This document shows positions 55,631 to 64,000 of a DNA stretch of 64,000 nucleotides, piece by piece. Every line of letters begins with the position of its first letter. Positions within the stretch are counted from its first letter, which is position 1. The stretch is from Thereva unica (Eukaryota > Arthropoda > Insecta > Diptera > Therevidae), in the NCBI GenBank assembly GCA_949987705.1, contig OX465281.1, forward strand, positions 202,603,112-202,667,111, read 5' to 3'. The notes below the pieces were generated by a model, which worked only from the letters and a program-made list of their open reading frames with translations, had not been told where the DNA came from and ran no database searches. The translations under genes and the position numbers were made by a program.

Positions 55631-55691
55631 AGATCTCCGGAAGGGATGTAGTTCGGAGAAGACCAGCGAAAATTAGTGATCCCAAATCCTC

Positions 55692-55806
55692 ATTTACATT
55701 GAACGAATCGAGTTAATGTAAATTTTGATCACATTTAACGAATCGAGTTAATGTGAAATCAAACCTAGATTACTTGTAACGAACCGAGTTCATGTAAATT
55801 CCCAAT
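55692..55806 (+). repeat. Short tandem repeat, three units of about 38-40 bp
   Basis: AACGAATCGAGTTAATGT occurs twice and AACGAACCGAGTTCATGT once, each followed by AAATT or GAAAT sequence. They are evenly spaced and non-coding. Confidence 0.65.
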
Positions 55807-56125
55807 CCCGAAAAATTAAATTCCCTTTCCTAACCAAACCAAAACTTGAATTTAGTAAATACATCCACCAAGCAACATCCATATCGAAGAAGCAGTCGCG
55901 TGGCCCAGAGGAGAATAAAGATCGCGTTTACACGGTAATTATAAATTTGAATTTAAGAAGAAAGGAGAATATTTCAAAATAATAATTTTTATAAATGAAT
56001 TTTGTACGGAAAACAAATTGAAGTAGATAATAAATTTATTGGATTTAGAATTAAGTGTGAATTGAAGTAAATAAATTTTAAAGTCGAAATTAAACCAAAA
56101 TTAGTTTTTTTTTTTTTAATTCTTA
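55807..56125. other. Non-coding interval
   Basis: Nothing recognisable. Confidence 0.35.
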
Positions 56126-56745
56126 AGCCTCGGCCACGATACGAGCGGCGAGCGGCTAGCGGTGAGCGGCAGAGCGGCACAGCGGCGATTCTGAGCTTTA
56201 TGTTTGTATAGTTTTATATGGAAAACGCTTGAATCCGGCCACGATACGAGCGGCGAGCGGTGAGCGGCAGAGCGGCAATACTGAAGTGCCGCTCGCCGCT
56301 AATCCGAGACATTAAATTTTTTTGGTGCCGCTCGCCGCTCTGTTATTATTTTGTTGTAGCAATGGAAAAAAAGTGTAAAAAAATATTGTAAAAGATGGCT
56401 TATCTTGCCCAGAATGTAATTAAAGGTTTCAATTGACATTCTCGTGTATTCGAAAACACGAATTTTATCTTTTCTTAACCCGAAAGATGGATGGTGATAT
56501 TCACCAAACCTTCTTCTTCGCTCGTTAATGGGATGAACTCTATATTTCCTATTATAAATTAATTTATTGAGAATACGCCTTTTCAACAAAATATTATCAC
56601 TTAAACTTCATACTTTTAGCATATCTTCCGGAGATAGCTTTTCTACTACTGGACAAGTCGAATCGCCGCTCGTATCCTGGCCACCACCGCTCTGCCGCTC
56701 GCCGCTCACCGCTCGCCGCTGGCCGCTCGTATCGTGGCCGAGGCT
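56126..56745. mobile_element. Deleted PIF/Harbinger transposon, 620 bp, TTA duplication
   Basis: The ends AGCCTCGGCCACGATACGAG and the reverse complement of the right end match perfectly for more than 20 bases. TTA flanks both sides (56123-56125, 56746-56748). Subterminal GC-rich arrays of GAGCGGC/GAGCGGT heptamer-like units lie at both ends (56143-56187 and, inverted, 56680-56728). An internal second copy of the end (GGCCACGATACGAGCGGCGA at about 56238) is followed by an inverted GCCGCTCGCCGC block. The interior encodes a transposase N-terminus, proving the superfamily. Confidence 0.88.
56299..56589 (-). pseudogene. Harbinger transposase N-terminal fragment
   Basis: The frame reads KLIYNRKYRVHPINERRRRF, GEYHHPSFGLRKDKIRVFEY and TRMSIETFNYILGKISHLLQ. 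A basic YRVHPIN ... GE(Y/F)HH ... FRMS-x-E(T/S)F-x-xL sequence is the normal start of PIF/Harbinger transposases of the ALP1/HARBI1 type. It is lost after HLLQ, and the DDE core is absent. The frame then runs on through unrelated sequence to 56299. The start at about 56586 is close to the right subterminal repeats, so the element kept one end of the gene only. Confidence 0.72.
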
Positions 56746-57017
56746 TTACGGTGTCGCCATCCACTGAGTTTTCCGAACCGGCATAAGAGCCCATACACTT
56801 TCAATTGGCGAAAATACTGTAAATCATTATGGTATGCCATCTCCGCAAATAATTGTTGGATCTGATGATAATTTAAGCAATATCGAACACAATGAACAAT
56901 AGGGGAAAATGTTGAGGTCTTTATGGGCAGGGGCGGATGGGCAACATCTTAGCGGCCCGGGAAATAATATTTGTCGGCCATTTTTTAATTTCCGGACATG
57001 GCTAAAATATACATTTA

Positions 57018-57260
57018 CAGGGTGTTACGACGTTTTTCATTCAGAATTTTTAAATTTTTTAAATAATCGTTAAAGTGCCAGAAAAATACATGCACCTCCC
57101 TCTAGCAATACGCAGTTGTGGCTGATTTAATGAAAACAAGTGATTTGATAGGAGGAGCTAAATGAAGCTTTTGCCCAGCTTTTAAGCATTTTTAAGAGCT
57201 TTGTACCCCAGCATGCGCCAAATGTCACGGAATTTGAAAACATCTGTACCACAAAATAAA
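57018..57260 (+). repeat. Unsplit copy of the 8155/9735 repeat
   Basis: It starts ACAGGGTGTTACGACGTTTTTCATT, continues CTAGCAATACGCAG and GATTTGATAGGAGGAG, and passes directly into AAGCATTTTTAAGAGC and CAGCATGCGCCAAATGTCACG. The latter two blocks are 1.4 kb apart in the copy at 8-9.8 kb. Confidence 0.65.
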
Positions 57261-58059
57261 ACATAAAAGTTTGAGAGTTATTTACGGGCAGTCGGAAGAA
57301 GAAATATAAAAACTCAATTTTTGGTTGACTAATTATATAGGCAAATAATAGTGTAAAATACAGAAAAAATGTACAAAAACCCTACAAAAGTTTGTTAAGA
57401 AAATAAAAAATTCATTCGGGTTCTTTATTTTCGGTAAGTAAATGTTTATGAAGATAGGTAATTTGTCTAGTTTAAATTGAAAATTAAACGCACATAGCAA
57501 CATGTACATATGTTCATAATTTAGTACTAATATTGAACTGGCATCCATTCCGTCTTTCTGAATCTCAGGATTTCAAAGTGCCATTTGACATTTTCTTCAC
57601 TCATTTCTCCTGAAACTGACAAAAAAATTGTTGTCCTCTTCTGGAATACTTAAAAGTCGTTGCCATCACTATCGTTGGGTGCTTCTCCTGCGTGCCCCAA
57701 TTTTGCTCACGCGAGTATGGCCCTCTAAACCTCTATGTAGCCAATTTAAATCTCAAGCTGACTTCCACGGCGCGTGATATTAGAAACAGGCGCGGACGGA
57801 GCACCATGGAAGGAGTGTCTTCTGTGAAAGCGCAGGTAAGTCTGTAGCGGTTCGTAGGTTACTTACAGGTGCGACGCGATCGTCCGTATAAAAACGGACG
57901 AGCATGAACAATGGAGTGAACGAACGAGCTTATTTTTAATTTCTTCCTTAATTTCTTAATTCTAAATAATACCATTAAGGCCGGAGCTGTAGCAATACGT
58001 TCTCTTTCAGTTTGAATTTTGGAATGGCAAAATGGTTTCGAATCTCAAGACCCACACAG
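57261..58059. other. Non-coding interval
   Basis: No gene recognised. Confidence 0.35.
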
Positions 58060-58315
58060 ACCGATACGCACCCTTGTAAAAGGCCTGGCGCGGTGCATGG
58101 CTATCCGTGGACGTCGGCCGTGCATGATAATCAGCAAAATCACGCACCGTTGAAAGCCAGGCTCATCAACATCTACTGACGCACTCTCTAGACTCCTTCT
58201 TTTATCCTTCAGGTCAAGCTTACTACTAGACATTGCACCATGACTTAAACGACATGACGGACTAGTGGTACAAAGGGTGATCCCTAAGCTTGATCAAGCA
58301 ACATAAAAAATGGAA
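58060..58315 (+). pseudogene. 5'-truncated 3' end of the 17-kb LINE family, opposite orientation
   Basis: AAGCTTACTACTAGACATTG, CACCATGAC, CATGACGGACTAGTGGTACA and AAGGGTGATCCCTAAGCTTG reproduce the LINE 3' UTR in the sense direction, closing with AACATAAAAAATGGAAAAAAAA. Upstream, the stretch with ATCTACTGACGCACTCTCTAG matches the relic at 52.2 kb better than the intact LINE, indicating a subfamily. Only the untranslated tail remains. Confidence 0.75.
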
Positions 58316-61300
58316 AAAAAACTATACACAAACCTTTTTGAATTTAGGACGGAGTGATGGATAGTGTAATTTACCACATTAAAGATCTTTCACTTCAAAT
58401 GCAGATTAAAAAATTACAGGTCATAAGAAGATGTCAATTAACTTCTACGACCCGCGGAAAAAACGTAGAGTTTATATTTTGGCCCATGTTATAAAAAGGT
58501 TTCCCGCCCTTGACTTAGACGTACTTTCAGCCACCGCTGAACAGCCGGCCCACCGGTAAATTTCCCGGTTCGTCTTATGGCCCATCCGCCCTTGTTTATG
58601 GGGTAAGCTTTACACAGGGTGCCAAATGCCCCGGGAACGTCAAAATCTACGGGCACGAGACCCACGTTGATAGCGATCTGAAACCAAAAGATATATGTAC
58701 AGTACATGTAAAAGGTAAAACATTAAACCAGTGGACATCTTGTTCGAAGACATACCTATAATGAACTGGGTTGGCGATACTTTGAAGAAAGTGACAGACA
58801 AAGCAGAAAAATTTTGAAGGAAAACGGAATTCCCTGAAGGAGCATGTCAGCATATATGTGGAAAGGACGATTATAAACAAATATACAGAAGTAAACAAGA
58901 CTACCAGAGTTTAAATTATAGATCGAATCAAAACCGATGAGAATGTGTGGTTAATCGGCACGGAGTAACTTTAACTGAATGATTATAAGATAATTCATTG
59001 AAGTGTTAAGCAAAAAAAAAAAAATTCCAAATTATAATTTAAATAAAAACTTTGATTTTCCTGTTCGTGTTCGTAGAACGTGAAAGGTTAGAAAATAAAT
59101 TTGTATAATTTATATATGTAATTCTAAAAAGGAAGCGCAAACCTAGAAACTTGAAATTAATCTGCAGGAGATTTTGAAAAAATAGCAACAACAACACTTC
59201 CTTTATCCGGTGGCTGAATGTACAGATACATGCACAGATATCAGTGCCTTTAAAGGAGGTGGACATTTTTCTCTAATGAGATTTAAACGTTTTTTTTACG
59301 CTATCGCGAAACCATCTCATTTCACCAGCACTTCTGCTCTTTGTAATTGCTTTTTAACGCTTGAAAAAGTTTTGCAATAAATCAACCAGAAAAAAGGGAT
59401 TGCCAAACCTCTGCTCGGGAATAGTCTAACTTTTCTCTCTCTTTCTCGTCGTGCAAAACCCAACAGCAGCAGCACAATCACGGATCCGGCAACAAACAGC
59501 ATGGAAACAGGGCGATAAATACCAGCAGCACCACCACCAATATACACAAATACAGGCGTAATTTTGACGCGTAAGCTTGTTTTTTACCGTAATTAATGAG
59601 AAGCCACCTAAAACTTTGCCCAGAGCTTGAACGAAAATCCCCCATCTACAACTGCCTACACACCTACAATTTCCTGGCTAACGGTATCCTAAAAAGCTGC
59701 CTTCCTTCCATGCCATGCAATCGACGTGATTGTTCGAATGTGAAAAAAATCTCCTAATTTGCCTGGGGCGAGCGTAGCTGCTGCCACGACTACCCCACAC
59801 CCCCACACCCAAGGGCACTTTTTGGGACGGCATCACCCCACCAACATCCTCTTTGGCAAACTTTTTGAGAGTTTTTCAGGATATTTCCAGTGCCGATAAG
59901 GAAGATAACACGTTTCTCAGAAGGAGGGATCCAGCTCGTTCGGGCCAGTTTTATGTCCCATTGATTTACAGTAAGTGGGCAAGGTCAGAAGTTGAAGCCC
60001 CCCAATCACAACAACTAATTCCTTCCAAGTTTAATCTCAACACAGGCGAATCCTTCGTGAAAAGGATCTCAGGTTACGGCTCTGATTGCTCGGGTGGGTG
60101 ATTATCTCTGCTAGCTTTCCGCACATACGGCACCCCGTTTTTCAGGTAGTTGCCAGCCCTACCTTAAGGATATCTCCGACGGACTCACAACTATACAATC
60201 CGTTCCTGCGTCTTGGCGGAACGATGAGGGATAACTGTTAAAGTGAGATCTTTTTAAATCAGCGATAGTGACATCCAGGATTTATTGCCATTTGCTTTAT
60301 GCACAAGTAGCGCGTGACGAATAATAATAATGAATCCCCTGGGAAAAAATGAATTATTCAAAGCAGCTTTGAGTGGAAGCCCGAATAAAAAATTCATTCG
60401 ATTCGCAGCGTTATTAAATTCCGAAATAAGGATATACGAAGGAAGATTCACTTTCAAATGGGAATCGCTGCTTTTGTATCGATATCGATATGGATTATGA
60501 GGTCTAATATCGCCTAAATTTAATGCTGTGCCTTGCTTTCTTCGTTCTTGGCTGACGATTGATGGCATTCGTTCTTCGTATTCATGCAAAGGATATGGAT
60601 TATTATTGAGTGTACCAGGCTCCAGCCCTGCATTATTGATAAACTAATGTTGTTAAGTGATTCGATGCTGCACACGTGAGATTCTCTATATATTTGTGAG
60701 TTTTCAATTATTTTGTGGCAGCTATTTTAGCATATAATCAAACAATTCGCGTGCTTTTTCCAACACAGATTGCCACAAATATGTTTGAATTGCGCTATTT
60801 GTTTATTTAGTGTTATCGGCTTTACTATTAATTAGTGGGCCAAATTTGTTTCCAGAACTAGTCTATAATTTATATAAATTGAGTCCAAGTTAGCTGCAAT
60901 ACAAATATTATTTCTAAATAGTACAAATATTATCTCTGCCACAAAAAAAAATACCAATAAAATTTACGATAAACCGCGAATTCTATTTTTAGATTAGCCG
61001 CATTTACGATTCCAGTTTTTATAAATAATTAGTACTTTGTAGTCATTGATGAATCAACAACGGTGGATAGACAATAACCAATCAATTATATGAAAGCCTA
61101 TTTTCAGAAGTCACGTTTGTGGTTCACGCAATATCTTGTAGTCAGTTTAGTACGAAGATCCCAATAAACAATTTCTCTCTTATAAAGCCCTTCAAGAGTT
61201 TTATAAGAACTAATTTAGACTTAACTAAGTATATAACTTTGATCAATTTTTCTTTAAGAATTCTTGAAAAGCATTACTAGCCAGAAAGTGGCGTATAAAA

Positions 61301-61370
61301 ATACTCTGGTGGTGGTCTGGAAGTTTTCTTAAAGAGTTATTGAATTCGCTTATAAGATAGCGTTATAACC
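58316..61370. other. 3-kb interval without recognisable features
   Basis: Open frames such as 60254-60589 (minus) and 59853-60101 (plus) are motif-less and I do not call them genes. CAG/CAC-rich simple sequence lies at 59463-59535. No element ends noticed. If the window holds unique host sequence, this is the likeliest place. Confidence 0.4.
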
Positions 61371-61376
61371 AGATAT

Positions 61377-61834
61377 TTTTTTTTTTATGTGAAAGACTAG
61401 AGTCACAGGAAAGCCCTTTATACTGTGTCGACAATCTATTTTCTTCATATAGAGTGCAATGTCGAACAGCAGCTCTAGTCGGGGAAGAAAGGAACTGTCA
61501 CAACCTACCAGCGATATTTTGCAGTCCACCTACTCCCAACCATTACTGGCGACTTTGTCATCGGGGCATCGAGAAACAACTCGCTGGAGTGTTATGCCTC
61601 CTGAAACGAGTTGAAACTCATCAACCAACCGATGACATGCGCTTGGTGGAGCGGGGAAGAGAACTAGTGAAGGCTATGACAGGAGGAATCAGGAATGCAA
61701 AGAGGGAAGAAGAAAGAAGGAAAGTTATGTAGGCGGGAAAATTGGGAAAGGCTAGGACCGTGGCACCGCCGGGAATCGAACCCGGGACCTCTGGGGATAG
61801 TAGTCAGGCGCCTTACCCCTAGACCACCGAGGCC
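61377..61834 (-). mobile_element. tRNA-derived SINE, copy 3, with target duplication
   Basis: The minus-strand copy has its tail (T-run 61377-61386) at the left and its head (complement of GCCGGGAATCGAACCCGGGA, about 61770-61834) at the right. AGATAT flanks it exactly at 61371-61376 and 61835-61840, a typical LINE-mediated duplication. It is closer to copy 2 than to copy 1 in the head. Confidence 0.92.
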
Positions 61835-62094
61835 AGATATAAATCATAAAGTAATATAGATATAAAGTAATACCCCTTTTAACACACTTAACGAGGTATG
61901 TTATGAGAACTCGGTCTCCTATAATAGCTTTACGTAAGGGTGTTATACAACAGCAATAGCTCTCTTGGGCTAAAGTTTACAAGAGTACTATCAAAATATA
62001 GTTTTATAATACGAGCTTTAAGAATAATGTTCAAGTTCAAATATAAGACTGTGTGTGTCTTGCGACTACCGTGATATCCATTTTTATTTATGTA

Positions 62095-62393
62095 TTATTT
62101 TGTATTCAGGTCACTATTATATAATTCCACAGGAAAATTATGGCATATAGAATTTGCGTTGCAATTTTCAGCCGGGCCAATTTCAATATTGCTGTTGGTA
62201 GAGGCACCAATATAATTAACACCATATTGCTCAAAGCAATAACTATTACTACTTCTAAGAGTAGGTGAAGTTGCAGCACTTATTTGTTTTATTGTTTCTT
62301 GCCCTTTACACAATAAATAATTTTTTTAACTGCTCTACAGAATGTACCACTTCTTTTTAACTTTTTCCACTTTCCTATTCCGGATTGATTCAT
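62095..62393 (-). pseudogene. Possible small coding fragment downstream of the edge gene, one frameshift
   Basis: On the minus strand an ATG at 62391-62393 begins a basic peptide (MNQSGIGKWKKLKRSGTFCR). It is followed, after an apparent slip in a seven-A run near 62325, by a Ser/Thr/Asn-rich stretch (KGQETIKQISAATSPTLRSS ...) to a stop at 62095. An AATAAA-like signal follows near 62085. I do not recognise the protein. It may be a second gene of the same mobile unit as the large ORF beside it, or chance. Confidence 0.25.
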
Positions 62394-62633
62394 AATGTTA
62401 TTTTATCAGAGTATAAACGAATAATTTGAAGAAATAACTACACAGGTTCGCAAAATAATAACACTAGTTTACAGTACATCTGTTGCCGAAGAAATTTTAG
62501 CTGTTGTTGACTACATATGATATGGTATTTTCAAAGATATAATTAAAAGATTGTTATCAGCTCTAGTTTCTGAGTTTTAGGTATATAGGTATAAAAAAGA
62601 AAAAAACGAAGAAAAACTGTACTAAGAAAATAA

Positions 62634-64000
62634 TTAATCATTGAGTTCTAAAAAACTTCGTTTTAAAGCTCTTCTCTGATGTGTAGACTTTGGAAAATGA
62701 CGTATCAGAGACCAACAATAGTCAGACATCATATTCGTATCCCAGAAACCCTGGTAGCGCTCTTCCATGACGCGTAAGTCCTGATGCATACGCACCCCCT
62801 GCTCTTCGCTCATATCTCCTAAATTTTCCGGAAACCTGTCCAGGTGACTATGGAGGAAGTGGAGTTTTATGCTCATATTGCACCCCATATTTTTTAATTG
62901 TAGCAGAAGGTCTTCTACAAGTTCAATATAATTTCGAGATTTTTTATTTCCAAGAAAATTCTCCATCACAGAGACGAAAGCTGTCCAAGCCTTTAGTTCT
63001 AACTCAGTCATAGAATTTCTAAATTTAGTGTCTTTCGTAAGTTGTCTAATTTGGGGGCCATCAAAAATACCGGCTTTAATCTTTTCCATAGTGAGCTGAG
63101 GAAATTTTTGGCAAATGTAACAAAAGCAGTTCCCGTCTTTATCTAGTGATTTAATGAACTGTTTCATGATGCCCAGTTTTATATGTAAAGGTGGAAGGAT
63201 AATTTTGTCACGAGCTACTAATGAATTCTGGACTATATTGTGTTTTCCAGGCTCCATATTTTGTCTCAAGGGCCAGTTTCTTCTTACCCAATGGTCTTCT
63301 TTAGCTCTACTGTCCCAAAGACATATAAAACAGGGAAACTTAGTGTAACCACTTTGTTGACCGAGAAGAATGTTCACCATTTTTAAATCGACACAAATTT
63401 GCCACTTATGGTCATTGTATTTTATTTTGTTCAAGACTAGCGAAATATTACAGTATTGTTCCTTTAACTTAGTACTGTGGGCAATAGGCGCCCCAGCGTA
63501 TTTATTTCCATTATGTAATAGAATACATTTTAAGCTACGTTTAGAACTGTCAATGAATAAACGCCAGTCGTTTGGTTCGTATTGTTTCAAGCCCATTTTT
63601 ATCAACAAGTTTTTAATATCTGAACAAAAGGTAATATCGTTTTCTTCGGAAAAATAACGCCGTAATTCTTTATCTCTTTCACGAAAAAAAGTTATTTTAG
63701 TATCTGGGGAAAGCAAATTTTTTTCTTTCAGTCTTGATGCTAACAATTCTGAAGCTTGCTTAGAAAGATTTAAATCTCTTACAAGATCATCTAACTCTTT
63801 TTGGGAAAAACATTTTGGCTCATTTGACATACATTCAAAATCAGCATCACTCTGTGATGAGCTTGGTCCTTCAATGTCCTGCTCTGAGGGTTCAGATATA
63901 TTTTTAGGCCCTGAAGAGTCTGGTGAACGCTGCACTGGGCGTTGAACACAACTAGTACTTGGGTACTGCCATTTAGCTCGATTTTTAGTGTTTAAACCGT
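62634..64000 (-). CDS. Multicopy conserved protein of unknown function, 5' end outside the window
   Basis: The frame is open from the right edge to a TAA at 62634, about 455 residues without a stop. The part next to the edge (NRAKWQYPSTSC) continues the same family, so the true start lies outside the window. Visible order: Pro/Ser-rich acidic linker; helical region (ELDDLVRDLNLSKQASELLA); WRLFIDSSKRSLKCILLHNG; WQICVDLKMVNILLGQQSGY; a Cys-x2-Cys block TKFPCFICLWDSRAKEDHW; LPPLHIKLGIMKQFIKSLDK; a second Cys pair CFCYICQKFPQL; then MSIKLHFLHSHLDRFPENLG, SEEQGVRMHQDLRVMEERYQ and MMSDYCWSL. I recognise this as a family present in many copies in arthropods and some other animals, usually labelled uncharacterised. 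Copy number suggests it belongs to a mobile element. There is no signal peptide or membrane segment. The function is not established. Confidence 0.75.
   Translation of the reverse strand, partial: GLNTKNRAKWQYPSTSCVQRPVQRSPDSSGPKNISEPSEQDIEGPSSSQSDADFECMSNEPKCFSQKELDDLVRDLNLSKQASELLASRLKEKNLLSPDTKITFFRERDKELRRYFSEENDITFCSDIKNLLIKMGLKQYEPNDWRLFIDSSKRSLKCILLHNGNKYAGAPIAHSTKLKEQYCNISLVLNKIKYNDHKWQICVDLKMVNILLGQQSGYTKFPCFICLWDSRAKEDHWVRRNWPLRQNMEPGKHNIVQNSLVARDKIILPPLHIKLGIMKQFIKSLDKDGNCFCYICQKFPQLTMEKIKAGIFDGPQIRQLTKDTKFRNSMTELELKAWTAFVSVMENFLGNKKSRNYIELVEDLLLQLKNMGCNMSIKLHFLHSHLDRFPENLGDMSEEQGVRMHQDLRVMEERYQGFWDTNMMSDYCWSLIRHFPKSTHQRRALKRSFLELND

Noticed and set aside
58489..58898. Two overlapping minus-strand frames
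   Set aside because: The GC-richer block at 58500-58660 raises the chance of open frames, and no domain is recognisable.
60254..60589. 111-residue minus-strand open frame in otherwise featureless DNA
   Set aside because: No motif, no recognisable splice context and no repeat relation; length is within chance for this composition. Kept only as a mention.

Overview
The window is AT-rich eukaryotic DNA from an animal, most likely an arthropod and probably an insect. The evidence is the mixture of elements: a BEL/Pao LTR retrotransposon with an env-like gene, PIF/Harbinger transposons with spliced transposases, Helitron (Rep/Pif1-helicase) debris, hAT and R1-like fragments, a tRNA-headed SINE, and, at the right edge, a multicopy protein family known from arthropods. 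Species cannot be read from this. I found no conserved single-copy host gene; the window is essentially a stack of nested mobile elements in non-coding DNA.

Layout. 1-6.9 kb: broken pieces of a LINE, Helitron-type proteins and an RTE-like tail, a 614-bp near-perfect palindrome (2694-3307) and a SINE. 7-14.4 kb: interspersed and tandem repeats, a transposase N-terminal fragment, a 2-kb terminal-inverted-repeat (TIR) element with a repeated GGGGACTGTT motif, and a 424-bp MITE. 16.9-22.5 kb: a tandem-repeat (satellite-like) array interrupted by an apparently full-length LINE with an intact endonuclease/reverse-transcriptase ORF and by two Harbinger MITEs with TAA target duplications. 23.2-25.4 kb: a two-gene PIF/Harbinger transposon. 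26-32.3 kb: three large inverted-repeat structures, one interrupted by a SINE, all between two inverted copies of a ~136-bp sequence. 33.7-34.4 kb: R1-like reverse-transcriptase remnant. 37.7-46.9 kb: a Helitron Rep-helicase gene remnant split by a 7.55-kb BEL/Pao element. 47-51 kb: LINE tail and tRNA-derived sequence. 51.3-55.6 kb: a 4.3-kb TIR element containing LINE debris. 56.1-56.7 kb: a deleted Harbinger that still encodes a transposase N-terminus. 58 kb: LINE 3' end. 61.4 kb: third SINE. 62.6-64 kb: conserved multicopy gene running off the right edge.

How the parts work together. The most informative relationship is between the three SINE copies and the LINE at 17.0-20.45 kb. The SINE has a tRNA-like head, but its 3' tail matches the LINE 3' UTR and a central block matches the LINE leader just upstream of the ORF. 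This suggests a SINE built from both ends of its LINE partner and mobilised by it. The nesting also gives relative ages: the SINE at 29.2 kb entered an existing palindrome, the LINE and MITEs entered an existing satellite, and the BEL element entered an existing Helitron. All gene calls rest on reading motifs by eye; no database search was run.
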